This document shows positions 11,101 to 16,647 of a stretch of 64,000 nucleotides of DNA, piece after piece. The DNA comes from Bacteroidota bacterium. GTDB taxonomy: Bacteria > Bacteroidota > Bacteroidia > Cytophagales > Cytophagaceae. The DNA lies in NCBI GenBank assembly GCA_023428135.1, contig JAEYZG010000033.1:1-64000 (forward strand). Reading direction: 5' to 3'. Below the pieces are notes generated by a model. It worked only from the letters and a program-made list of their open reading frames with translations. It was not told the origin of the DNA and searched no databases. Positions within the stretch are counted from its first letter, which is position 1, and each line of letters begins with the position of its first letter. A program made the translations under genes and the position numbers.

Positions 11101-11652
11101 ATGAAACAGATTCAGCCTACAGGCCCTTATTACATTGGTGGTTTTTGTGCCAGTGGAATCATAGCTTATGAAGTAGCTCAGCAACTCACGGCCGCTGGAG
11201 ATGAGATTGGTCTTTTGTCTTTATTTGAAGTATATACTCCTGAAGCCACGGTTTCTAAAGCATCAAAGAAATATTTATCAGACAAATTTGCTCATTGGAA
11301 GGCCGCTTTCTCTTATAATTCATTCAGAGCTAAAGTAAAACTGATTTATAATGAATCTCAGAAACTCCTTCAATATTTCCTTCTAAATCAATTCAGAAGT
11401 ATGATAAGTGATTATAAGCTCAAACCATATAATGGAAAAATTGTATTGTTCAAAGCATTAGATGAACTAGTTGTGTCTTCTTCTTCCGATCCGTATATGG
11501 GTTGGAATAGATACTGTTCAGCTCATAATATCACTTTGATTAAAATTCCGGGAAATCATAATACACTTTTTAAAGAACCATATATCGGCATTACTGCTGC
11601 ACAAATTAAAAAGTGTTTGGAAAACGAAAACTATAATGTGGAAGAAATTTAA
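5152..11652 (+). CDS. Two-module non-ribosomal peptide synthetase with thioesterase
   Basis: The 2166-residue enzyme reads: partial condensation lobe (about 1-225), A1 (226-720), carrier T1 (Ser766 in GGHSL), condensation domain C (880-1325), A2 (1340-1830), carrier T2 (Ser1881 in GGHSL), thioesterase (1935-2160). A1 and A2 carry YTSGSTGSPKG and YTSGSTGNPKG, YGPTE, and the GD and RG(F/Y)RI motifs. Domain C has HHIISDAWS at 1018-1026, with the active His, His and Asp present. The specificity residues read by eye are DASSSGIVSK for A1 (no match I recognise) and DAFWFGGTFK for A2, one residue from the known valine code DAFWIGGTFK. The thioesterase has Cys1999 where Ser is usual, plus His2136. 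No epimerase or methyltransferase domain is seen. The predicted product is a dipeptide or a cyclised derivative, X-Val. A strong hairpin follows the stop. Confidence 0.93.
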   Translation: MESEVKVLRQNVRFQKNSLDILKEKLSLLNEDKFSSFILSLSAFIALAKRYTDQEKFLVAHNYSIHQKSSQTISFIEIDLSENPTFEILIQQLNEKIQKDTDSTFADKKDSYPFVVNFSFDDKSEQGISNLNLNLVSKDNQNILPALSINLSNTEEVLSGCLEARLDLMEITISENTNNHFCNLLQEAILNPKKRISECNMLDENERNKILFEWNATEKKYPNNICLHHLIEKQVDQTPDSIAVIFNDQSLTYKELNRRANYIADRLIKRGIKEEILVGVLFELSLESVISILGVLKAGAVYVPLDTNYPAKRLQLLIDDAKPKLLITNSSLKGLLDFPEDRTLVISDNDWLNNDYPTNPTTSVKPENAAYVMYTSGSTGSPKGIVIQHNSVVNNIMLIKDRYELTSDDIVPSMPSLAFDASVSKLFPILTIGGTVVLPTEEEIKDVEKTLELINKYNMPYFSTPPSILRVINSINPDLSKLRIISCGGEALKFSDISNINKHVPILNIYGPTEATVSSCTYTIPKNSPPITSRIPIGKPNPNCKVYILDKHLNCMPVNCYGTLYIGGAGVARGYLNNQELTAQRFIKNPFVDGEILYNTGDVARWLPDGNIDFLGRNDNQIKIRGFRIQIEEVEKILAKHPSVSEGKIIVKGTNDEDKIMIACIIQKEGESLTIESLRTFIEKYLPDYMVPSDIFLLDQFPLNQNNKVDTKALLQKYNEKTTVKQNVSVSLSKNNVEKDLICFWKEILNKEINIQENFFHAGGHSLHAMQLKMYINKKFNTDFSMKDIFNNLTIEKLTSLIASKIQLTEDIIHIPNSLINNNPFVVERQSTENITPIDLKEISNIRSQSLDTSLSKRERDFIASNDKENGFYQLFFRKPTLLDLSFNERRLYFLYKFLPNKATYNVVKAFSLSGKVNISVLEKSIKQLLDKHLNLRKNFIEVDGEPKAKLNIKSTFKVRVCCLSDFLRSTTDDEELILEKLIEDETEKPFDLSKDLPIRLTLIKKKKDSSILILSAHHIISDAWSFAILLEELNKLYNSNLNGEEIKLQDLTKEYNSYVGVQKQYLNKIKVNELLGYWKNKLSDKISKLKLPYERNGKDIISDSALYEEILIPTYLINSLQKFSREKDATLFMTFFSAFQTLLFKYSQNEFINTAIPIVDRANAETKRLVGFFVNTLIIPTDFSKDVVFEELLDEVRQTILESFQHQDLPYEILANELRKDTGADVNSLIQVMFAFQNVHEDPLHLTGVKAENILLKNKHAKFDLTVSVSEQEEGYLVSAEYKSDLFHSITIKRMLNSFYMLLEQVMSNPKIKLSQVEVLNQSAKELLTKVWNDTKRNLPDFSVHELFERQVFSTPDTIALNYNGKKISYNDLNVRANHLAHYLKKQGISSEELVGILMDESELSIISLIAVLKTGGAYLPLDPAYPKERIAYMLNDSKVKIIISEEKYLNYLPDSSYRWIALDQLGEELSKEKDTNPESRILTNHLAYVMYTSGSTGNPKGVGVEHKNIVRLVKNTNYVTLTNNTKLLKTGAFSFDASTFEVWGILLNGGELNIYPKENLLDHQLLKEKIIENGITLMWFTVSWFNQLVDLDVDLFKPLQSVFVGGDKLSVKHINKVKQAIPHLEIVNGYGPTENTTFSLYHKIESISDEDIPIGKPITNTTVYILDKSLNLLPIGVQGEIYVGGKGVARGYINDEKRTQEKFIPDPFNYEGRLYKTGDLGRWLENGTIEFGGRKDNQIKLRGYRIELGEIENAISSHPLIEDSVVIMKDDNGDKKIIGFYLSNTNLTEAEVKTFLRKTLPEFMIPAYLIKKESFPLTSNGKINRQALANSTKNYIRANKTFEFAFNATEEKLVAIFEEVLGRDAISITDNFFELGGHSLLATKVMAKIEREFGQNYPLSILFEAPTIKELSKVIKGDSEIKKTGIISIQPKGNKPPLFLLPGYLFYHNLAKYLGDDQPLYGFEPLNIDRTEEVAAMFIKQMKQIQPTGPYYIGGFCASGIIAYEVAQQLTAAGDEIGLLSLFEVYTPEATVSKASKKYLSDKFAHWKAAFSYNSFRAKVKLIYNESQKLLQYFLLNQFRSMISDYKLKPYNGKIVLFKALDELVVSSSSDPYMGWNRYCSAHNITLIKIPGNHNTLFKEPYIGITAAQIKKCLENENYNVEEI

Positions 11653-11666
11653 TTGAGTTCAGAATA

Positions 11667-11714
11667 AGAAAGAGAGTGGTATATGAATGAAAGTTTGTAT
11701 ACCGCTCTCTTTCT
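11667..11714 (+). terminator. Hairpin between NRPS and PPTase genes
   Basis: Arms of 17 bases (11667-11683 and 11698-11714), with a single wobble pair, enclose a 14-base loop starting 15 bases after the NRPS stop. The following bases (ATATATTATC) are only moderately U-rich. It may end or attenuate NRPS transcription, or stabilise the NRPS mRNA 3' end. It also contains the ATG at 11683, which argues against that codon as the PPTase start. Confidence 0.65.
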
Positions 11715-11754
11715 ATATATTATCAATAATCTGAAAGTTTTTCAATGCTTATTA

Positions 11755-12387
11755 ATGGAAATATTTTACACTAAGTTTGAGGACAAACTCGATCATAAAA
11801 AACTAAACTATTACTTAAAATACCTACCTTCTTCAATGAGAGCAGATATTTTAAAATATCAATTGCCTATTGATATTCAGGGACGTTTATTTGGAAAACT
11901 TTTATTAAAAATAATATTTGAAAACTTCTATAATAATCAAGATATATTATATCAGTTAAAGTATAATCAATATGGTCGTCCATATATACCTGATTCAAGA
12001 ATAGACTTTAGCATTTCTCATTCCGGGGAATATACAGCAGTAGCGATCTCCAATGGATTTCCAATAGGGATTGACATCGAAAAAATAAAAGAGATACCTA
12101 TCAATGATTTTAAACCTGAATTTACAGAAAACGAATGGAAGGAAATTTTAATATCAACCGATCCTTTAAAAACATTTTATGCGTACTGGACAAAGAAAGA
12201 AAGTACAGCAAAGGCCGATGGAAGAGGCCTTTCTATTCCTTTAAATGAAATTATAATAAAAGATGCTATTTCAATTTTATATGAAAAACAGTGGCATTTA
12301 TATGAAATTAATATAACCCCTGATTATATGATCCATATTGCCAGTGAGCAAAAAGATTTGATCAACGTCTACTGTATAACTTTTTAG
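11755..12387 (+). CDS. 4'-phosphopantetheinyl transferase, Sfp type
   Basis: The 210-residue protein transfers phosphopantetheine from CoA to the serine of carrier domains, and so would activate the two NRPS carriers just upstream. The Sfp-family motifs are all present: FSISHSGEY, then IGIDIEKI with the Mg-binding acids, then WTKKESTAKADGRGL corresponding to the WxxKEAxxK signature. I place the start at ATG 11755 because MEIFYTKF matches the typical Sfp N-terminus. An upstream in-frame ATG at 11683 would add 24 residues and lies in a hairpin stem. It follows the NRPS by about 100 bases on the same strand, which supports a dedicated activator. Confidence 0.9.
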   Translation: MEIFYTKFEDKLDHKKLNYYLKYLPSSMRADILKYQLPIDIQGRLFGKLLLKIIFENFYNNQDILYQLKYNQYGRPYIPDSRIDFSISHSGEYTAVAISNGFPIGIDIEKIKEIPINDFKPEFTENEWKEILISTDPLKTFYAYWTKKESTAKADGRGLSIPLNEIIIKDAISILYEKQWHLYEINITPDYMIHIASEQKDLINVYCITF

Positions 12388-12445
12388 CTTATAAAAAACA
12401 TGACTGCCTGTGTCATTCAGAAGGTTAAAAAACTTTACTTAACTT

Positions 12446-12540
12446 AAAAAATATCCCCACCTGTAGTACAAGCGAGGATTTTAAATTGAAATGAGAATTG
12501 CATCTTCGAACCCTTTTTTGTTATGCTACGACTGATCTAT
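12446..12540 (-). repeat. Decayed copy of tRNA-Lys 3' end and its terminator (outer copy)
   Basis: This stretch aligns by eye with the 3' flank and T-arm end of the intact tRNA-Lys at 14717-14841. Shared pieces include CCTGT/AATACAAG, GAGGATTTTAAAT and TTCGAACCC, with many substitutions. The anticodon half is not recognisable. It is probably a fossil duplicate of the tRNA-Lys locus, and it marks one border of the inserted reductase/regulator pair. Confidence 0.5.
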
Positions 12541-12592
12541 AAAGCTTTGAAGATAAAAATTTAAGTTTACCCTGTCCTCTGTTTATTCTTTG

Positions 12593-13360
12593 CTACCAGT
12601 CAATTTCGCCTGTTTCCGGGTTTGTTTCTTCGCTGAAAAATTTGCCTGTTGGTCCGTTTTTGTCAATCACTGCAAATTTTGCAATACGTTTTCCTGCATC
12701 TTCAACTTCACCACCGTTAAAGTTGGTAAAATCTGTTTTTGTATAACCTGGGTCAACCATATTTATTTTGAATGCTGTGTCTTTTAATTCATAAGCAAGA
12801 TGAACTGTGAACATATTCAAAGCTGATTTTGAAGAGCCATAAACTGCAAATTTTCCAAAGTCATAGGCCGGCCAATCAGGGTTGCTTTGAAGTGATAATG
12901 AGCCAACGGTTGAACTTACCATTACAATTCTTGGTTCGATTGCATTTTTTAACAAATCCAAAAATGCCTGTGTAACTCTTACCACTCCGTAAACATTGGT
13001 TTCATACACTTCTTTGAATGTGTTAATGCTTGCTTCTGCAGCTGTCCAGGTTTGCGGAACATACTTGCCGTTCTCGTCTAATTTCACACCGCTAATACCT
13101 GCATTGTTTATCAAAACATCAAGACATTCTGCTTTCTTGCCTATTTCTATTCGTGCATTTTTCACTGAGTTATCATCGTTTACATCAATTTGAATGACTT
13201 CTACGTTTGTTAGGCCTTCAGATTTTAGTTTATCGACGGCTTCTATACCTCTTTGTTTATCACGACTTCCGATGTAAACGTAATATCCCTTTTGCAACAG
13301 TTGTTTTGCGACTTCTAATCCTATGCCTTTATTGGCTCCTGTAATTAATGCTGATTTCAT
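12593..13360 (-). CDS. Short-chain dehydrogenase/reductase, carbonyl-reductase-like
   Basis: The 255-residue classical SDR has the nucleotide motif TGANKGIG (residues 7-14), NNAGISG in the middle, a serine-containing VSSTVGS segment and the catalytic YGSSK. These mark an NAD(P)H-dependent oxidoreductase of small carbonyl compounds; the substrate is unknown. The gene lies 80 bases downstream of a Crp-family regulator on the same strand. A 16-base palindrome identical to the one before the regulator lies in that gap (13416-13431). The SDR is therefore probably under direct control of that regulator. Confidence 0.85.
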   Translation of the reverse strand: MKSALITGANKGIGLEVAKQLLQKGYYVYIGSRDKQRGIEAVDKLKSEGLTNVEVIQIDVNDDNSVKNARIEIGKKAECLDVLINNAGISGVKLDENGKYVPQTWTAAEASINTFKEVYETNVYGVVRVTQAFLDLLKNAIEPRIVMVSSTVGSLSLQSNPDWPAYDFGKFAVYGSSKSALNMFTVHLAYELKDTAFKINMVDPGYTKTDFTNFNGGEVEDAGKRIAKFAVIDKNGPTGKFFSEETNPETGEIDW

Positions 13361-13415
13361 TTTTTTATTTTTTTAAATTCGTATAGCAAAGGTTGCCCGT
13401 TAAAAAATGAAATCG

Positions 13416-13431
13416 TTTACCATTTGGTAAA
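13416..13431. promoter_or_regulatory. Palindromic operator before the SDR gene
   Basis: The sequence is TTTACCA-TT-TGGTAAA, a perfect inverted repeat of 7-base half sites. It lies 56 bases upstream of the SDR start and immediately after the regulator's stop. The same 16 bases recur at 14043-14058. Crp/Fnr dimers bind such two-fold sites, although their known consensus sequences differ. Confidence 0.75.
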
Positions 13432-13440
13432 AAGTAATTT

Positions 13441-14010
13441 TTAGCGAATATTTTTCCTGATTCTACTTAATGATTGTTGTGTAATTCCCAAATATGAAGC
13501 TATGTAAGAAAGAGGAACACGATTAGCAAGTGTGGGGAATTTTTGAATAAATGATAAATAGCGTGTAGTAGCGTCTTCCGAAACTAAGGGACTTCTCCTT
13601 TCTATTTTTTCCACAAGACATTTCTGAACTATTTTTATTACCATCTTATCCCAATCTATGATTGTGTTTAAAAGCTCGTCCCAGTCTTTTTTGGAGAATA
13701 TAAGCACCCTGCAGTCTGTAATTGCCTGTAAGTATTGGGAAGCAGGCATACCTGCCTCAAAGTTCTGGTAGTCTGTAACGAAATGATTCTCGTCAATCAA
13801 ATAATCCGTAATTTCCTGACCTTTGTTGTTGTAATAGCAAAACCGAAAAATACCTTCAAGAACAAAACCAACCTGTCGTGGAATTTTACCTGCTTCTGAA
13901 AGGTAGTCGTCTTTACGAAGTTCTATTTCAGTTGCTTTACTTTTTATCAGATCGATTTGCTGCTTGTTCAGGTTGCCAAACTGTAAAATGTATTCTATAA
14001 GCTCTTCCAT
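13441..14010 (-). CDS. Crp/Fnr-family transcriptional regulator
   Basis: The 189-residue protein has the cyclic-nucleotide-binding beta-roll of the Crp/Fnr family (about 10-125, with VLEGIFRFCYYN and GQEITDYLIDE). It ends in a short helix-turn-helix, YIASYLGITQQSLSRIRKNI. The C-terminal domain is shorter than in Crp itself, as is typical of the many small Bacteroidetes members. I see no Fnr-type cysteine cluster. An exact palindrome occurs 33 bases upstream of its own start and again before the downstream SDR gene, suggesting autoregulation and control of that reductase. The effector is unknown. Confidence 0.85.
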   Translation of the reverse strand: MEELIEYILQFGNLNKQQIDLIKSKATEIELRKDDYLSEAGKIPRQVGFVLEGIFRFCYYNNKGQEITDYLIDENHFVTDYQNFEAGMPASQYLQAITDCRVLIFSKKDWDELLNTIIDWDKMVIKIVQKCLVEKIERRSPLVSEDATTRYLSFIQKFPTLANRVPLSYIASYLGITQQSLSRIRKNIR

Positions 14011-14042
14011 AAAGTAAAATTATCAAATAGTTTGAGCTATGA

Positions 14043-14058
14043 TTTACCATTTGGTAAA
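14043..14058. promoter_or_regulatory. Palindromic operator before the Crp-family regulator
   Basis: This is the second exact copy of TTTACCA-TT-TGGTAAA, centred about 40 bases upstream of the regulator's start codon. The identity extends to AAAAG on the right. Its position is suited to autoregulation. Confidence 0.75.
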
Positions 14059-14121
14059 AAGAAGAGCTGATCCACTAAATTTTCAGATGATCCCAAAATG
14101 GCTCTATTCAGATAATATTAA

Positions 14122-14190
14122 AGCAAAAATCCTCACCTGAAACCAAATGAGGATTTAAATCAAAGTATGACCCCGACTGGTCTATTGCGA
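14122..14190 (-). repeat. Decayed copy of tRNA-Lys 3' end with terminator (middle copy)
   Basis: A hairpin with 9-base arms (14127-14135 and 14148-14156, AAATCCTCA/TGAGGATTT) repeats the terminator found after the intact tRNA-Lys at 14724-14757. TAAATC, a TGACCCCG/TGAACCCG match and a CTGG match follow, after which similarity fades. This is read as a degenerate duplicate of the tRNA 3' end. The hairpin can still serve as a terminator for the minus-strand exported-protein gene that starts at 14676. Confidence 0.5.
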
Positions 14191-14676
14191 CTATGGTCCA
14201 TTACCAACATAAAGTCTGTCTATAATTATTTCCTTACTCTCATTCTCTGTCCAAACAGAAAAAGGAACTAAAGCCTGATTAGCTATAATAAAAATTATTT
14301 CCTCTTTTTGTTTATTAATTTCCTCAACAATATCGGGAGCCTCTTGCCCATGAAAAATGATAAAATCTTTTGAATCCAAAGTAATCAGAAGGTAATTTTG
14401 TAAGCGTTTTGCGAGATTAACAATCTCTTGATCCTTAATTATACTCCATCCTGCTTTTTGTTTTGCTTCTCTATCTTTGTTCACAAATGCGATTAGGAAT
14501 AATCTCGGGTCCGAACTTGTCTCTTGAATAGGTGTCTGCTCAATACAATATCTTGCACTGTCAATGCTTGTAAAAGTCTTAATGCAGCAAAGACAAACCT
14601 TGCCTCTACTTGAAGATCTAATACAGCCACATGTTAAGCTAAAAAATAAAATTAGAATGTAAAATACCTTTGACAT
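14191..14676 (-). CDS. Small exported protein, unknown function
   Basis: I do not recognise this 161-residue protein. It begins with a hydrophobic signal segment (residues 4-15) ending in LTCGC, so it may be a lipoprotein anchored at Cys16 or Cys18, although the residues before either cysteine do not fit the lipobox perfectly. Two more cysteines follow in CLCC near residue 29. The rest is a small mixed alpha/beta domain with a hydrophobic strand IIFIIANQALVPF. The gene sits between a decayed and an intact tRNA-Lys 3' end, which suggests it arrived by insertion there. Confidence 0.5.
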   Translation of the reverse strand: MSKVFYILILFFSLTCGCIRSSSRGKVCLCCIKTFTSIDSARYCIEQTPIQETSSDPRLFLIAFVNKDREAKQKAGWSIIKDQEIVNLAKRLQNYLLITLDSKDFIIFHGQEAPDIVEEINKQKEEIIFIIANQALVPFSVWTENESKEIIIDRLYVGNGP

Positions 14677-14723
14677 TTTCGATTTCGTGTATATATAAAA
14701 TCTCTAAATTAGAAGTATAAAAA

Positions 14724-14757
14724 AAAATCCTCACCTGAATATTCAAGTGAGGATTTT
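14724..14757 (-). terminator. Terminator after the first tRNA-Lys
   Basis: Arms of 11 bases (14724-14734 and 14747-14757) enclose an inner TGAAT/ATTCA pairing. The minus-strand exit is a run of seven T. It ends the tandem tRNA-Lys transcript. Confidence 0.8.
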
Positions 14758-14768
14758 AAATCGGAATG

Positions 14769-14841
14769 TGAACCCGCTGGGATTCGAACCCAGGACCCCT
14801 ACATTAAAAGTGTAATGCTCTACCAGCTGAGCTACGGATTC
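14769..14841 (-). tRNA. tRNA-Lys(UUU), distal copy
   Basis: The 73-base cloverleaf reads on the minus strand with acceptor GAATCCG pairing with CGGGTTC, the T-loop TTCGAAT and the anticodon loop CTTTTAA (anticodon UUU). The tRNA body is identical to the copy at 14935-15007. CCA is not encoded. Confidence 0.95.
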
Positions 14842-14905
14842 CTATGAAAATTTACTATTACTCTTATTTGATTAATCTTTAGCTTCCCTAAAGATTGCGA
14901 TAAAA

Positions 14906-14933
14906 AAAGATCCTCTGTCTTCAGAGGATCTTT
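14906..14933 (-). terminator. Terminator after the promoter-proximal tRNA-Lys
   Basis: A perfect 12-bp stem (14906-14917 and 14922-14933) has a 4-base loop and is followed on the minus strand by T-rich sequence. It lies directly after the tRNA 3' end. Either the distal tRNA copy has its own promoter or it depends on read-through. Confidence 0.85.
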
Positions 14934-14934
14934 G

Positions 14935-15007
14935 TGAACCCGCTGGGATTCGAACCCAGGACCCCTACATTAAAAGTGTAATGCTCTACCAGCTGAGCTA
15001 CGGATTC
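14935..15007 (-). tRNA. tRNA-Lys(UUU), promoter-proximal copy
   Basis: A complete 73-base cloverleaf with the CTTTTAA anticodon loop (UUU) and a 7-bp acceptor stem. It is a tandem duplicate of the tRNA at 14769-14841. Confidence 0.95.
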
Positions 15008-15051
15008 TTGTTTTTTTTGCTTTTGCGAAATCGTTTTCCGTAAATGCGATG

Positions 15052-15082
15052 CAAAAGTATAAGCTTTTTTTATATTTGCAAA
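15052..15082 (-). promoter_or_regulatory. Promoter of the tRNA-Lys genes
   Basis: On the minus strand, TTTG (15082-15079), a 19-base spacer and TACTTTTG (15059-15052) match the known Bacteroidetes primary-sigma consensus TTTG/TAnnTTTG. Transcription would begin about 40 bases before the tRNA. Confidence 0.75.
15071..15078 (+). promoter_or_regulatory. -7 element before the TPR/SH3 gene
   Basis: TATATTTG matches the Bacteroidetes -7 consensus and ends 7 bases before the ATG at 15085. No good TTTG -33 box is present at the right distance. It overlaps the -33 region of the opposing tRNA promoter. Its position favours 15085 as the start codon. Confidence 0.5.
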
Positions 15083-15084
15083 AC

Positions 15085-15846
15085 ATGAAGCGAATTTTAT
15101 TTACAACACTTACCGTTTTTTTTCTAATCCCCTTTGCTTACTGCGCCAATTATGCTGATTCCCTGAAGCTTGCAGATTCTTTATTCAGAGAAAAAAAATA
15201 TCCACAATCTTATAATATATATTCCAACATACTTTCTTCAACTGAAAAGTTTTCCCCCAGAATGCTTCTCAAAATGGCTATGATCAAAGAACAGGAAGGC
15301 GATTACACCATGTCACTTTATTACTTAAACCTTCTTTACAAGTATCAACCGGACAAAAGAGTGCTTGATAAAATGGATGAACTGGCATCAGCACACCAGC
15401 TTACAGGATACACGTTTACTGATCTGGAATACTTTATTTCGCTTTACAATCAATATTACTATTACATCATATTCTTCTTTCTCATCGTATCTGCAATCAT
15501 CTACCTCTATCTTATCTTTAAAAAGTTTTACAATAAAAAACTAGGGCTGCGTCCTCTCTTCTTCGTCTTTGTATTGTCCTTTGCATACATCCTCACCAAT
15601 TATGATATTGTTCCCATGAAGGGAATCGTCAGCAAGGACCATTCTTACTTAATGAGCGGTCCTTCTGCCGGAGCTGATCCTGTTGCTGAGATAGAGAAGG
15701 GACATCGTGTTATTGTATGGTCTGAAGATGATGTTTGGTACAGAATTAGTTGGGAAGGTGAATTTGTTTACATCAAAAAAAATCATCTCCTGCTGGTAGG
15801 AGATGAAAATCATTTAAGGGGTGAATCTTTTTCTTTCGATATATGA
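15085..15846 (+). CDS. TPR and SH3-like membrane protein (BatE-like layout)
   Basis: The 253-residue protein has a signal peptide (MKRILFTTLTVFFLIPFAYC), then a periplasmic segment with about two TPR-like helical pairs (residues 20-110). Two transmembrane helices follow (about 125-145 and 155-172), and a C-terminal bacterial SH3-type domain ends in DDVWYRISWEGEFVYIKKNHL. This arrangement resembles BatE and related envelope proteins of Bacteroidetes, but the other bat genes are not in view. The start at 15085 is preferred over 15049 because a -7 promoter element lies between them. Its 3' end overlaps the convergent SDR gene by 37 bases. Confidence 0.65.
   Translation: MKRILFTTLTVFFLIPFAYCANYADSLKLADSLFREKKYPQSYNIYSNILSSTEKFSPRMLLKMAMIKEQEGDYTMSLYYLNLLYKYQPDKRVLDKMDELASAHQLTGYTFTDLEYFISLYNQYYYYIIFFFLIVSAIIYLYLIFKKFYNKKLGLRPLFFVFVLSFAYILTNYDIVPMKGIVSKDHSYLMSGPSAGADPVAEIEKGHRVIVWSEDDVWYRISWEGEFVYIKKNHLLLVGDENHLRGESFSFDI
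15775..15805 (-). terminator. Terminator of the typA operon, inside the convergent coding sequence
   Basis: Perfect 8-base arms CATCTCCT/AGGAGATG (15784-15791 and 15798-15805) are followed on the minus strand by eight T (15782-15775). It lies just past the SDR stop at 15810 and within the last 24 codons of the plus-strand TPR/SH3 gene. Confidence 0.8.
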
Positions 15847-16616
15847 TTGAAGACAACTTTGTCTATTAGTCCGGGAAAAAATTTCTTTAAAAAGATAGTT
15901 GATTTGCCTTGTGAGGTAAGTACAAGATCCCTCTTTCTTTGTTCTACCGCTTTATAAATGCTCACTGCTACTTCTTCCGCGCTCATCATCTTTCCTTCAT
16001 CCATTGATGATTCACCAATGATGGTTCCGTCTTTAGACAAAGATGTATTTCTGATATTGGAAGTCGTAAAGCCGGGACAAGCTACAAGCACATGAACATT
16101 TTTATTGAGCAGCTCAACACGAAGTGCTTCCAGAAAGCCATTCATAGCAAATTTAGACGCACTGTACCCCGTTCTACCCGGAAGACCTATACTACCTGCA
16201 ATAGAAGAAACGCCGACTACAGAGCCGCTATTTTTGATAATTTCCGGCAAGGCATATTTGGTTGCATAAACAGTTCCGTAAAAATTGATATCCATTACCT
16301 TTTTCAATACACTCAAATCTGCATCTGTAAATAATGCTCTCATAGATATACCTGCATTGTTAATAAGTATATCTATCTTACCAAAGACATTGAGTGTCTC
16401 ATTGACAAGCATTTCATTATCTTCCTCCTTTGCCGAATCTGCCTGTATCGCCAATACTGTGATTCCTATACTTCTGAGCAATAAAGCAGCTTCATCAAGG
16501 TTAACCTTATTCCTGCCTGTTATGACAATCTTTGCGCCATTTTTTCCAAATACCTCAGCACATGCTTTGCCTATTCCGGAGGATCCTCCGGTGATGATAA
16601 CTACTTTATCTTTCAT
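15810..16616 (-). CDS. Short-chain dehydrogenase/reductase
   Basis: The 268-residue classical SDR has GGSSGIGKA (about residues 10-18), NNAGISM, VSSIAGSIG and the catalytic YSASK, followed by the PGF motif typical of the family. A C-terminal tail with KKFFPGLIDKVVF could be a membrane-associating helix, as in SDRs acting on lipids; this is inference. I choose ATG 16616 (MKDKVVIITGG) because the upstream alternative at 16679 would overlap the hydrolase gene by 32 bases and adds a poorly conserved tail. It is the last gene of a typA-hydrolase-SDR run. Confidence 0.8.
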   Translation of the reverse strand: MKDKVVIITGGSSGIGKACAEVFGKNGAKIVITGRNKVNLDEAALLLRSIGITVLAIQADSAKEEDNEMLVNETLNVFGKIDILINNAGISMRALFTDADLSVLKKVMDINFYGTVYATKYALPEIIKNSGSVVGVSSIAGSIGLPGRTGYSASKFAMNGFLEALRVELLNKNVHVLVACPGFTTSNIRNTSLSKDGTIIGESSMDEGKMMSAEEVAVSIYKAVEQRKRDLVLTSQGKSTIFLKKFFPGLIDKVVFNHISKEKDSPLK

Positions 16617-16647
16617 ACCTGTTAAACTTAATGCTTTTCTGATCGAT

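Noticed and set aside
11683..11754. ATG at 11683 as the PPTase start
   Set aside because: It lies within a 17-bp hairpin stem and would add a hydrophobic, non-conserved segment. ATG 11755 matches the family N-terminus.
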